This document shows positions 25,485 through 33,289 of a DNA stretch of 64,000 bases, piece after piece (positions within the stretch are counted from its first letter, which is position 1; each line of letters begins with the position of its first letter). Source of the DNA: Chloroflexota bacterium. Lineage in GTDB: Bacteria > Chloroflexota > UBA11872 > VXOZ01. The position numbers and the translations under genes are program-made. The notes under the pieces are model-generated. The model did not search any database and was not told the DNA's origin. It saw only the letters and a list, made by a program, of their open reading frames with translations. The stretch spans positions 44,260-108,259 of the forward strand of contig JAJEAH010000034.1 in NCBI GenBank assembly GCA_022824225.1, in the 5' to 3' direction.

Positions 25485-25753
25485 TGCGCGTCACCCAGGA
25501 TCGTGCAGCGCTCCTGCTGCAAGTCGAAACCTATGACCTGGAGGGCATCGAGCACTACAAGCTGATGCTCGTCTGGCGCGAAGACCGGCACACGATTCAC
25601 GAAATGCACCTGGACGCCGCGGCCGTCTACGCCAACCCCCAAGCCGGCGACCGTGTCTTGATCACTTGCCTGATGGACACGCCCCTGCGGGTAAAGCCCA
25701 TTGCCGAACACCCGGTCGCGGGCTCCCAAGACGACGCGCCAGCGCAGACCTAG
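25481..25753 (+). CDS. Hypothetical protein coupled to the CinA-C-like gene
   Basis: 90 residues starting inside the stop of the preceding gene (ATGA overlap at 25481-25484). Mixed strand/helix composition: RVTQDRAALLLQVETYDLE, YKLMLVWREDRHTIHEMHLD, AGDRVLITCLMDTPLRV. No signal peptide, membrane segment or known motif. The overlap suggests production with, and perhaps binding to, the CinA-C-like protein. I do not recognise the family. Confidence 0.6.
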   Translation: MMRVTQDRAALLLQVETYDLEGIEHYKLMLVWREDRHTIHEMHLDAAAVYANPQAGDRVLITCLMDTPLRVKPIAEHPVAGSQDDAPAQT

Positions 25754-25846
25754 GCGAGTTCGTTACCATGGCGGAAGAGATTCGGCACGTGGGCCGATAA
25801 GCGTTCTAAGCCCAAATGCCGACACGCCACCGACCAAGGAGCCGCC

Positions 25847-26977
25847 ATGCCAACAATTGAGAACATAGACGTATTCACGTTTACGCTCCCCTTCAAGGGT
25901 CTCTTTCGTACCTCGCGGGGGACAGTTGGGAGCGCCGCCGCCGGCCGCCCCATCGTGCTGACGAAACTCACCGCCAGCGACGGCACGGTGGGGTGGGGCG
26001 AGGGGTCACCCTCTCACACCTGGTCGCCGGAGACCCGCGAATCCGTGGTGAGCGTCCTGGAGGACCATTTCATTCCCTCCGTGATTGGCTTACGGCTCGC
26101 AGACTTCGACGGGCTTCACGCGGCGATGGATGGCGCGATTGCCCCTCTCTGGGGCCTGAGCATGCCGATAGCCCGCGCCGCGATCGACGTGGCTGCCCAC
26201 GATGCGCTCGCTCGGCACTATGGCGTTTCCCTTGCCGACCTCTTTGGGCAAAGGCGCGCGGACCGCGTGCGCCTAAGCTGGACGGTGACCGGCAGCACGC
26301 CGGAGGAAGTGGCAGACAGCTTGCGAGAAGCCGAAGAGCGCGGCTACCGAAGCTGCAACGTGAAGGTTGGCGGTTCTATGGAATGGGACCTGCAACTGTG
26401 TGCGCTCGTGCAGAGCGCCTTTCCCGACGGCTTTCTGTGGGCCGACGCCAATGGCGGCTTTCCGCCCTATGAGGCGCATCAGCGGATGCATGCCTTGGTT
26501 GACGCGGGCGTGGACTTGCTCGAACAACCGGTGGCGCCGGATAGGCCGGACGTATCCGCGCAAATCGCCGCAACGTCACCGATCCCCATCGCGCTGGACG
26601 AGTCCATCTCCGGCCCGGCGCCGCTGCTGACGATGATCAAGCAGAACGCGCTGACTGCCTATACCTTCAAGGTGACGCGCACCGGCGGCCTCTGGCCGAA
26701 CCGCATCTGCGCGTCAATGGCCGATGCCGCCGGGTTCATGCTGGTGTGCAGCGGGCTCACTGAGTGCAGCGTGGCGTTTGCCGCCAGCGTGCACCTGGCC
26801 GCGGCCTGGGGCATCCAACACCCGTGCGCCCTGAACGGCCCCCAGTTCCTGACCGACGACATCGCGGCATCCGCCCTCGCACGCGAGGGCGACGCCGTGC
26901 TCGTCGGCAATGGCCCCGGCCTGGGTATCGAGGTTGACGAAGACAAAGTCCGGCATCTCGCCGCACAGGAGGAATGA
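25847..26977 (+). CDS. Mandelate racemase/muconate lactonizing enzyme family protein (enolase superfamily)
   Basis: 376 residues, typical size. The N-terminal capping domain (IENIDVFTFTLPFKGLF) is followed by a barrel with the expected ligands: catalytic-lysine strand SCNVKVGG (the first lysine of the usual KxK is Asn), metal ligands in WADANGG, LLEQPV and IALDESI, and the opposite-face lysine in TFKVTRTGG. These enzymes abstract the alpha-proton of a carboxylate: dehydration, racemisation or cycloisomerisation of sugar acids, dipeptides or muconates. The stop overlaps an in-frame ATG of the following Gfo/Idh gene, so they form an operon, probably for sugar-acid catabolism. Confidence 0.9.
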   Translation: MPTIENIDVFTFTLPFKGLFRTSRGTVGSAAAGRPIVLTKLTASDGTVGWGEGSPSHTWSPETRESVVSVLEDHFIPSVIGLRLADFDGLHAAMDGAIAPLWGLSMPIARAAIDVAAHDALARHYGVSLADLFGQRRADRVRLSWTVTGSTPEEVADSLREAEERGYRSCNVKVGGSMEWDLQLCALVQSAFPDGFLWADANGGFPPYEAHQRMHALVDAGVDLLEQPVAPDRPDVSAQIAATSPIPIALDESISGPAPLLTMIKQNALTAYTFKVTRTGGLWPNRICASMADAAGFMLVCSGLTECSVAFAASVHLAAAWGIQHPCALNGPQFLTDDIAASALAREGDAVLVGNGPGLGIEVDEDKVRHLAAQEE

Positions 26978-26982
26978 CCGCC

Positions 26983-27996
26983 ATGGCAAATGCCGCGCCG
27001 CTACGCACCATACACGTGGGGGTCGGCCGCCGCGGCCGCTGGCCGCTGGAAGTGCTCACGGCTGACCCGCGCTTCCAACCGGCCGCCCTCGTCGACGTTG
27101 CGCCCGATCTGCTCGCGGAAGCGCGAGCGGTCACGGGACTGCCTGAATCCGCGTCGTTCGGGCAACTGGATGAAGCTCTGGCGACGGCAGCGGCCGATGC
27201 CGTCATCATTTGCACGCCGACTATGTACCATGCGCCACTGGCGCGACTGGCGATCCAGGCCGGAGCGCACGTGCTCGTGGAGAAGGGCATGACGACCAAC
27301 TGGCAGGATGCCGTAGACCTGGTTGACCGGGCGGAGCGCGCCGGCGTGCGCCTGTGCGTATCGCAAAACTACCGCTATCGGCCCGAAATCGTCACGCTGC
27401 ACGCCGCTCTCGCCAGCGGCGAATACGGCGCGCCGCACCTCATCGACCTCGTGCACCATCGCTTCCGGCCCACACCCCGCACGCTGGACTACCACAATGC
27501 CATGGTGTGGGACATGAGCGTGCACCATCTGGATAATCTCGTCTATTGCTTCGGGCCCGTTGCCGAGGTGACGGCCCGCAGCTTCTCCACGCCCTGGTCG
27601 CAGTATTCCCACGACGCGGGCATCTCCGGCATAATCCAGTTCGCCGCAGGGCCCGTGGCTACGTACGCCATGTCTCATATCGCCAGCTTCAACGACTACC
27701 GATTCGTGGTGCAGAGCGCGGCGGGTGTCCTGGCGTGGGACGGCAGTGACTGGCAGTGGCAGGCCACGCCGACGGCGGACTTTGGCCGCGCGGACCCGCC
27801 CCGGCCCGTGCCCCACGCGCCGGCGCCCGCGCGGAGCGAGCAGGGCGTCATCGACGGCTTCTACGAGTTCATCGCGAACGGCCTTGAGCCCGGCATTAGC
27901 GGGAGAAACAACCTGGAAATCCTGCGGGCCTGCGAAATGCTCTGCCGCGCCAACCAGGAGCAGCGCACCGTGCGGCGCGATGAAGTGCGCGCATAG
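26983..27996 (+). CDS. Gfo/Idh/MocA-family oxidoreductase (Gfo3)
   Basis: 337 residues from ATG 26983, which lies 9 bases from AGGAGG; the ATG at 26974 overlaps the upstream stop but is too close to that site. Rossmann start TIHVGVGRRGRWPLEVL, DVAPDLLAEA after strand 2, and VLVEKGMTTNWQDAVDL where EKG replaces EKP. The substrate half has SQNYRYRPEIVTLHAAL and MVWDMSVHHLDNLVYCF, with the paired histidines of the family. It is translationally close to an enolase-superfamily gene, suggesting consecutive steps of one sugar-acid pathway; the substrate is unknown. Confidence 0.9.
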   Translation: MANAAPLRTIHVGVGRRGRWPLEVLTADPRFQPAALVDVAPDLLAEARAVTGLPESASFGQLDEALATAAADAVIICTPTMYHAPLARLAIQAGAHVLVEKGMTTNWQDAVDLVDRAERAGVRLCVSQNYRYRPEIVTLHAALASGEYGAPHLIDLVHHRFRPTPRTLDYHNAMVWDMSVHHLDNLVYCFGPVAEVTARSFSTPWSQYSHDAGISGIIQFAAGPVATYAMSHIASFNDYRFVVQSAAGVLAWDGSDWQWQATPTADFGRADPPRPVPHAPAPARSEQGVIDGFYEFIANGLEPGISGRNNLEILRACEMLCRANQEQRTVRRDEVRA

Positions 27997-28140
27997 GCGC
28001 ATTGACCTTTTGGCTGCACGAGGCCCTTTGGGGGAGAATACAAGCCTGCCGCGTTGCATGGTTCACAGAGAATTCACACTTTGGGGCTAGCATAGCGGCG
28101 AGGCATTCGCCGTATATGGGGAGGAGTGTCAGCACGGTTC

Positions 28141-28770
28141 ATGAAGGCTCATTTGCTGGTGTGTCTCGCCGGCCTTGCCATGTTTGCTTCCTGCGCGTCC
28201 CAAACTGAGATTCAGTCCGAAGTGACCACCACACCTGCGGCACAACCAACGGAAGCGACTTCTCCCACAGCGCGGCCGTCGCCTACGGCGCAGCCGTCGC
28301 CTACGCAACACGCTGTACCAACGCCGTCCGCCGAAAGTCTCATCATGCTGCAAGACCCCCTCGACGAGCCGGAGTTCTACTGTGTGGACGTAGCTGGCTT
28401 TGGGAGCAGTCTCAACCTGGACGCCCCGCTCCAAGCCCATACGTGCAAGCCCGGCGCGGACGATGAGCTTTTCACCTACAATCATCCCGGTCCGGGCCAG
28501 TTCTCCATGGACGCCTACGACGTCTGTTTGGAAGCGGGTGAGGGCGTGCTCTACGTGAGAGCCTGTTCGGATTCGCCAAAGCAGCGGTTTGCGCTGAGCA
28601 GCGATGGCACACTGCGCCTGCAAGACTCCGATCTCTGCGTGGCTGTGCAATCCGGTGAAGGTCAGCCCGCGGGCGGCAGATCGCACGTGCGCCGGGACCT
28701 CTTGTTACAGAGCTGCTCAGACGTTGAGGAGAACCTGTCCCGCTGGGTACTGCCGGGTCCTCGCCCCTGA
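28141..28770 (+). CDS. Secreted lipoprotein with ricin-like (beta-trefoil-like) domain
   Basis: 209 residues from ATG 28141. Short lipoprotein signal ending FASC with Cys18, then a Pro/Thr-rich linker with PSPTAQPSPT repeats (about residues 25-65). The rest is cysteine-containing (YCVDVAGFGSS, HTCKPGADDELF, VCLEAGEGVLYVRAC, LCVAVQSGEGQ, LLLQSC), in the spaced pattern of ricin-type lectin repeats where each subdomain has C, a QxF/W-like position and a closing C. Likely a surface carbohydrate-binding lipoprotein; binding is inferred from pattern only. GGAGGAG is at 28118-28124. Confidence 0.65.
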   Translation: MKAHLLVCLAGLAMFASCASQTEIQSEVTTTPAAQPTEATSPTARPSPTAQPSPTQHAVPTPSAESLIMLQDPLDEPEFYCVDVAGFGSSLNLDAPLQAHTCKPGADDELFTYNHPGPGQFSMDAYDVCLEAGEGVLYVRACSDSPKQRFALSSDGTLRLQDSDLCVAVQSGEGQPAGGRSHVRRDLLLQSCSDVEENLSRWVLPGPRP

Positions 28771-28896
28771 CTAAGGGCTTTCTGAGAGGCGCTGTGCTTC
28801 AATCAAGAAATCTCTAGACATCTGAAGCCCGGGCCGCAGTTGCCACACTTTGCCAACAGGTGAGAATAATGCTGGTCGAGTAGCTTAAGGCCAAAC

Positions 28897-28933
28897 GAAA
28901 GAGGCGCTTACGGAAACCGTAAGCGCCTCTTTC
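28897..28933. terminator. Strong bidirectional intrinsic terminator
   Basis: A perfect 17-bp stem (GAAAGAGGCGCTTACGG and its complement) with an AAA loop. The stem ends are A/T-runs, so it can terminate both the lipoprotein gene (+) and the minus-strand SNase-like gene that ends at 28961. Confidence 0.85.
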
Positions 28934-28960
28934 ATTTGCTTCATTTAGGATGAGACAAGA

Positions 28961-29266
28961 TTACTCTGGCGGCATGTTCCAAAGCGTGGCGAGCCCTTGC
29001 TCTACGAGCTCCTTCACGACCGAAGTGCCACCAATAGACATGTCAGCAATAATCGGATTTGAATACTGATAGTTCGGGTCACGCACACCAACCGGGGTGC
29101 CCCTAGGCAGCAATTCTCTAAGCTTGTCCCTGCAAACCTGCTCTCTACCATCCCGCGGCGTAATTGGCAGATATATACGCTTGACAACCTGGTTAGCGTT
29201 GTATTCGCCCACATCTACCATGTTGAAATCTGCCACCTCGCAGACAATGTATTGAATTGCTACCAC
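28961..29266 (-). CDS. SNase-like protein, degenerate
   Basis: 101 residues. The C-terminal half follows the staphylococcal-nuclease-like pattern: LRELLPRGTPVGVRD, a short strand IIADMSIGG, then VVKELVEQGLATLWNMPP. The N-terminal part lacks the DGDT and GIDTPE catalytic motifs, so nuclease activity is improbable. There is no signal peptide. Base composition is clearly lower in GC than the flanks, and it lies 10 bases after a small membrane-protein gene on the same strand. Could be a recently acquired or truncated gene; family assignment is tentative. Confidence 0.5.
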   Translation of the reverse strand: MVAIQYIVCEVADFNMVDVGEYNANQVVKRIYLPITPRDGREQVCRDKLRELLPRGTPVGVRDPNYQYSNPIIADMSIGGTSVVKELVEQGLATLWNMPPE

Positions 29267-29276
29267 TGCCCCATTC

Positions 29277-29477
29277 CTAGCCTGTACGTAGAAGAATGGT
29301 TACAAGAATACCAATTATGGTAACGCATAGCGCGAGAATCGCATGAAGTTCCCACCGCATTATTGCCAAGACCCTGTCGGTAGCTTCTATCTTGCCGTTG
29401 GCAATAGCCAGTCCTTCTTTTGTTGCTAAGTACTCGCAAGTACGCTCAATGCGCGCGATCCTCTCGTCCAAAGTCAT
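29277..29477 (-). CDS. Small coiled-coil membrane protein
   Basis: 66 residues. The N-terminal half is a charged amphipathic helix (MTLDERIARIERTCEYLATK) likely to coil; the C-terminal half is a single transmembrane segment (LHAILALCVTIIGILVTILL). Small proteins with this plan occur in phage (holin-like) and integrative elements, but no other phage gene is near. GAGAGGA is upstream. It is in the same lower-GC pocket as the SNase-like gene and ends 10 bases before that gene's start. Confidence 0.6.
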   Translation of the reverse strand: MTLDERIARIERTCEYLATKEGLAIANGKIEATDRVLAIMRWELHAILALCVTIIGILVTILLRTG

Positions 29478-29733
29478 CGCTGCCTTCGTCCTCTCTTTCC
29501 TCCTTCTCAGTAATCTTTCGGACCTATCAGCGCATCGTTAAGCATAGTTGTCAGCATCATTTCTCGTTTCCAGCCTATTACTTTCTATGTTCTGGGTCAA
29601 CAACCATGCCTATACCCGCCGCAACGTCGTCACGACCGCCGCTCAATCGAATAAGGGCAAGGCAAGCGGAATCCCGACGATAGCACACAGGACTCTAGAT
29701 TTGTAGGAATCCTTGCTCCCTCACGTCCCCCGT

Positions 29734-29763
29734 TTGACAGATCAGACGATCTCCTGTTACTAT
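29734..29763 (+). promoter_or_regulatory. Promoter of the aromatic (DAHP synthase) operon
   Basis: TTGACA (29734-29739), then TACTAT (29758-29763) after 18 bases. This is the best consensus promoter in the window. Transcription would start near 29770, leaving a leader of about 327 nt. Confidence 0.75.
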
Positions 29764-29835
29764 CCTCATCGTACTTTGCAAGAAGAGGGAATACGGGTGT
29801 CAGTCCTAGCTCGCAATTACTATTATCTGTTTATG

Positions 29836-29951
29836 AAGCCGGAGGGTCCGGCTTAAGCAGATGTGTGTTGTCCGAATGGACAACGAACGCGAAAGCAGAC
29901 AACCCCCTCCGGCGCTAGCAGAAAGTGAAAAAGCTTTCTGCTTTTTCTTTT
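29836..29951 (+). promoter_or_regulatory. Structured attenuator-like leader of the DAHP synthase operon
   Basis: Three stacked hairpins: P1 AAGCCGGA/TCCGGCTT (29836-29854), P2 GTTGTCC/GGACAAC (29867-29884), and the terminator at 29917. There are exclusive alternatives. GCCGGAGGG (29838-29846) pairs perfectly with CCCTCCGGC (29905-29913), opening P1; GTTGTC (29867-29872) can also pair with GACAAC (29898-29903), opening P2. No T-box or other known riboswitch motif is recognised. Confidence 0.65.
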
Positions 29952-29959
29952 ATAGATAG
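29861..29959 (+). CDS. Possible leader peptide, 32 residues
   Basis: ATG 29861 opens a 32-codon frame that passes through hairpin P2 and the terminator and stops at 29957-29959. It ends KAFCFFFYR, so it has four Phe codons and one Tyr codon just before the stop, as expected of an aromatic-amino-acid leader. However, most of these Phe codons are the terminator's U-run, so their number is not independent evidence. GGAGGG (29841-29846) lies 15 bases upstream, is buried in P1, and is far for a ribosome site. Confidence 0.3.
   Translation: MCVVRMDNERESRQPPPALAESEKAFCFFFYR
29917..29951 (+). terminator. Intrinsic terminator in the DAHP synthase leader
   Basis: A 9-bp stem AGCAGAAAG/CTTTCTGCT (29917-29925 with 29934-29942) is followed by TTTTTCTTTT. 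It lies about 145 bases before the start codon and no gene ends upstream of it on this strand, so it most likely acts as an attenuator. Confidence 0.75.
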
Positions 29960-30096
29960 GAGCGAATGCCACCGACAAACCGATTGAGCGAGCATCTACG
30001 CCAGCCGAGTTGGCGCAACTATTGGACAACCGACACAGCCTAGCGCACGAGAGGCACAACGGGCAAGCCAAAGAAAGGTTCAGAAGGTAAAGGAAC

Positions 30097-31146
30097 ATGA
30101 TAGTCATTATGCGTTCGGACGCAACTCCGGAACAGATCGCTGCCGTACGCCAGCGTATTGATGACAGCGGCGTGGAATCCACCGTTAGCCAAGGCGTGAA
30201 CAAGACCGTCATCGGCCTCATCGGCAAACGGCCTCCCGGCATAATGGAGCGCGTGCAAGTGCTGCCGGGCGTCGAAATGGTGATTCCCGTGGATAAGGCG
30301 TACAAGTTTGCTGCCCGCGGGGAGGGCGGCGGTAACACGGAAATCCGGGTCGGTAACGTGACCATCGGCAGCAATGACGTCGCGGTGATGGCAGGACCGT
30401 GCAGCGTAGAAAGCGAAGAGCAGATTGTCGCCACCGCGGAGGCCGTGAAAGAAGCGGGCGGGCACATTCTCCGGGGCGGCGCGTTCAAGCCGCGCACGTC
30501 GCCCTACAGCTTCCAGGGCATGGGAGGCGAGGGGCTCAAGTTGCTGCGCACCGCCGCGGACGCTACAGGCCTGCCCCTTATCACGGAAGTCATGGATCCC
30601 CGCCGGGTCTCGCTGGTTGCCGAATACGTCGATGTCCTGCAGATTGGCGCCCGGAACATGCAGAACTTCACGCTCTTGCGGGAGGTAGGGCACACCGACA
30701 AGCCGGTCATGCTCAAACGCGGCATGGCAGCGAGCATTGAGGACCTGCTGATGTCCGCGGAGTACATCATGGCCGCCGGCAACATGCGCGTGATTCTCTG
30801 CGAGCGGGGCATCCGCACGTTCGAGACAGCTACCCGCAACACGCTCGACCTGAGCGCCATCCCCGTAATCAAGGCAGAATCGCACCTGCCGGTCGTCATC
30901 GATCCCAGCCACGCCACGGGTAGCTGGGAGTTGGTGCGGCCCATGGCGCTGGCTGCCGTCGCTGCCGGGGCGGACGGTGTGATGATCGAAGTGCATCCCA
31001 ATCCGGAAGCCGCGCTCTCCGACGGCCCCCAGAGCGTGACGCCGGCGCGCTTTAGCGAAATCATGGACGCCATGCGCAGGGTAGCAGTTGCGGTGGACCG
31101 GGATATGCCGCCGGCAACCGCCGAATTGCAGGCGGCCACCACGTAG
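30097..31146 (+). CDS. aroF: 3-deoxy-7-phosphoheptulonate (DAHP) synthase, type I-beta with regulatory N-domain
   Basis: 349 residues. The enzyme joins phosphoenolpyruvate and erythrose 4-phosphate, the entry to the shikimate pathway. Residues 1 to about 75 form the ferredoxin-like regulatory domain ([17 protein letters not shown]...) known from the Thermotoga-type enzyme, where Tyr or Phe inhibits. The barrel has the signature [17 protein letters not shown], metal-binding Cys in [44 protein letters not shown] and [17 protein letters not shown]. It follows a long leader with an internal terminator, so regulation is probably both allosteric and by attenuation. AhpD-like and aroA genes follow. 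Confidence 0.95.
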   Translation: MIVIMRSDATPEQIAAVRQRIDDSGVESTVSQGVNKTVIGLIGKRPPGIMERVQVLPGVEMVIPVDKAYKFAARGEGGGNTEIRVGNVTIGSNDVAVMAGPCSVESEEQIVATAEAVKEAGGHILRGGAFKPRTSPYSFQGMGGEGLKLLRTAADATGLPLITEVMDPRRVSLVAEYVDVLQIGARNMQNFTLLREVGHTDKPVMLKRGMAASIEDLLMSAEYIMAAGNMRVILCERGIRTFETATRNTLDLSAIPVIKAESHLPVVIDPSHATGSWELVRPMALAAVAAGADGVMIEVHPNPEAALSDGPQSVTPARFSEIMDAMRRVAVAVDRDMPPATAELQAATT

Positions 31147-31181
31147 ACGCAGTCCCTTCACTTGCAGAAAGCGCTCTACTT

Positions 31182-31730
31182 GTGGACGCTTGGGTGCACA
31201 TGATTGCGGAGGATGAGGCGGAGGGCCAGTTGCGCGCTGCCTACCAGGAACTGCTGGGCAAACGTTCGCGCGGCACGGTGCCAGACTTTCTCCGCCTGCA
31301 TAGTTTGGCGCCCCAGGCCGTCGTGCCCCTGGCGCAATTGCATCGCGCCATAGCCTACGGGCCCGGCGAACTGACTCGCGTGCAGCGCGAACTGATCGCG
31401 ACGGTCGTTTCCGCCATCAACGGCTGTGCGCTCTGTCTGGAGTTGCATAGCCGCCTACTCTTGCACCGCACCCGGGACGAAGAGCTCGTGACGCAGGTCG
31501 CGAGCGACTTTCGCAGCGCGCCGCTGCCGGCCGCCGAGCGCGCGCTGCTGGACTACGCCGCCCTACTCACCACCGCGCCCAGGGACGTTACCCAAGCCAA
31601 TATCGGTCGGCTGCGCCGGCTCGGCTTCTGCGACGCCGCTATCGTCGAAGCCGCGTCGCAGACGGCCCTCTTCAACTATCTCAACCGCATGATCCTGGGT
31701 CTCGGACTAGGAGAATCCACCGCGCCGTGA
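31182..31730 (+). CDS. AhpD-like / carboxymuconolactone-decarboxylase-family protein
   Basis: 182 residues; start GTG 31182 (ATG 31200 is an alternative). All-helical AhpD fold with the peroxidatic motif in AINGCALCLELHSRLL: the CxxC pair followed by His three residues later, as in 'peroxidase-related' AhpD proteins that pass electrons in alkyl-hydroperoxide defence. It sits between DAHP synthase and EPSP synthase; its stop overlaps the aroA start (GTGA), so it is part of the operon although it has no known shikimate role. It could protect the oxidation-sensitive metal Cys of DAHP synthase (speculative). Confidence 0.85.
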   Translation: MDAWVHMIAEDEAEGQLRAAYQELLGKRSRGTVPDFLRLHSLAPQAVVPLAQLHRAIAYGPGELTRVQRELIATVVSAINGCALCLELHSRLLLHRTRDEELVTQVASDFRSAPLPAAERALLDYAALLTTAPRDVTQANIGRLRRLGFCDAAIVEAASQTALFNYLNRMILGLGLGESTAP

Positions 31731-33016
31731 AGCGAATTGAGCCTATCGCTCACCCCGTAAACGCCACTGTTACCTTACCGGGATCCAAGAGCTACACCAA
31801 TCGGGCGCTCATCCTTGCGGCCTTAGCCGACGGTACCTCAACGCTGCGGCATGCCCTCTTCAGCGATGACACGATCTACATGGCCCAGGCCCTCGGAGCG
31901 TTGGGCATCCCCGTGACCGCCGACGCATCGGCCAGTACGTTCGTGGTGGAGGGCATGGGCGGCGCAATTCCCGCCGCGCAGGCGGACCTCTTCGTGGGTA
32001 ACTCGGGAACGAGCGCCCGTTTTCTCACCGCCCTCGTAGCCCTGGGCCACGGCCTTTACTCGATTGACGGCGTGGCCCGCATGCGCGAGCGGCCCATAGC
32101 CCCCTTGCTCGCCAGCCTGCGGCAACTAGGCGCCGCAGTTACATCCCGCGGCACGCGCGACTGCTTGCCTCTAGAGATTGACGGCTGCGGCCTGCGCGGC
32201 GGCGCGGCGCAGATGGCCGGCGACCAGAGCAGCCAGTATTTTAGCGCTCTCCTCATGGCCGCGCCGTACATGCGGGACGGGCTCGACCTGAGCGTCAACG
32301 GCCGCCTGGTGCACGGGCAGTACGTCGTCATGACCATGAAGAGCATGGCGGATTTCGGTGTTGCGGCCGTGAGCGAGGAATACCAACGCTTCCGCGTGGC
32401 GCCAGGCCAGCGGTACCAAGCGCGCGCGTACGACGTGGAGCCCGACGCCTCCGCCGCGTCGTACTTCTTTGCCGCCGCGGCCCTGACCGGCGGGACGGTG
32501 CGTGTTGAGAACCTGGGGGCCGATTCCGCGCAAGGCGACTTGGACTTCGTTGACGTGTTGGCGGCAATGGGCTGCACGGTGGAGAAAGCCGCGGACTACG
32601 TGAGCGTAAGCGGCCCCCGCACGCTGCGCGGCGTGGAAGTGGACATGGGCGCGCTTTCCGATACCTTCATGACCCTGGCGGCGCTGGCGCCGTTCGCCGC
32701 AGGCCCCACCACCATCCGGGGCATCGCCCATACGCGCCTGCAAGAGACCGACCGGGTGAGCGCCACCGCGCGGGAACTACGCAAGCTGGGTGTTACGGTC
32801 GAGGAATTCGAGGACGGACTCCGCATCCAGCCCGGCGCGCTGCGGCCTGCCGTCATCGACCCTCACGACGACCACCGCATCGCCATGAGCTTTGCGTTAG
32901 TTGGCCTCCGCCAGCCGGGCGTCGCTATCGACAATCCCGGCTGCGTCGCCAAGACGTTTCCCGATTTCTTCGCGCGTCTGGCCGCGGCGACAGCTCCCGC
33001 CGCTTCTCCCGCATGA
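31727..33016 (+). CDS. aroA: 3-phosphoshikimate 1-carboxyvinyltransferase (EPSP synthase)
   Basis: 429 residues from GTG 31727, overlapping the preceding stop. The enzyme adds enolpyruvyl to shikimate 3-phosphate. Motifs: LPGSKSYTNRALILAALADG, GNSGTSARFLTALVAL (the PEP-binding loop, normally GNAGT), RERPIAPLLASLRQLG, DQSSQYFSALLMAAP, SDTFMTLAALAPFA, RLQETDRVSA, and the C-terminal DPHDDHRIAMSFAL. The loop has Ser in GNSGT rather than Ala, and YTNR rather than SNR, so class (glyphosate-sensitive I or tolerant II) cannot be fixed by eye. Last gene of the aromatic operon. Confidence 0.96.
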   Translation: MKRIEPIAHPVNATVTLPGSKSYTNRALILAALADGTSTLRHALFSDDTIYMAQALGALGIPVTADASASTFVVEGMGGAIPAAQADLFVGNSGTSARFLTALVALGHGLYSIDGVARMRERPIAPLLASLRQLGAAVTSRGTRDCLPLEIDGCGLRGGAAQMAGDQSSQYFSALLMAAPYMRDGLDLSVNGRLVHGQYVVMTMKSMADFGVAAVSEEYQRFRVAPGQRYQARAYDVEPDASAASYFFAAAALTGGTVRVENLGADSAQGDLDFVDVLAAMGCTVEKAADYVSVSGPRTLRGVEVDMGALSDTFMTLAALAPFAAGPTTIRGIAHTRLQETDRVSATARELRKLGVTVEEFEDGLRIQPGALRPAVIDPHDDHRIAMSFALVGLRQPGVAIDNPGCVAKTFPDFFARLAAATAPAASPA

Positions 33017-33213
33017 GCGCGCTTGCGACCATTGGCCGGCAGACTCCACCGAGACTTGCGGGTGCGCCGCAGTCATGGCGGGGACTTTGCCAAGCCGGCG
33101 CGAGCGGCGGCGCGGCTGGCGCCGGCGACTGTCGCGCCCGTTCTGCCGAGGACGTAGTCCATGTGGCCGCTCCTTGCTGCGCGGATGCAGCATGGCGGCG
33201 CGAGTAGCCGCTC

Positions 33214-33242
33214 TTGCAGAGGTTACGGGCACAGCGTACATT
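33214..33242 (+). promoter_or_regulatory. Promoter of the GT2 gene
   Basis: TTGCAG (33214-33219), 17-base spacer, TACATT (33237-33242); the gene starts 47 bases downstream. The rest of the 273-base gap holds nothing recognised. Confidence 0.55.
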
Positions 33243-33289
33243 AAAGAGGCCCCCGATCGGCCCTTGCCTTTGACACGTGAGAAAGACCT

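Larger units (their letters stand above)
29478..30096 (+). other. Gap and leader region before DAHP synthase
   Basis: 619 bases. The first 250 are AT-richer and hold no recognised gene. A promoter (29734-29763), the structured leader (29836-29951) and the DAHP synthase ribosome site follow; these are listed separately. Confidence 0.6.

Noticed and set aside
28961..29477. Prophage remnant (nuclease plus holin-like protein)
   Set aside because: Only two tiny genes; no integrase, terminase, structural gene or attachment repeats.
29770..30096. T-box leader for DAHP synthase
   Set aside because: The AGGGUGGNACCGCG antiterminator motif and stem I features are not present.
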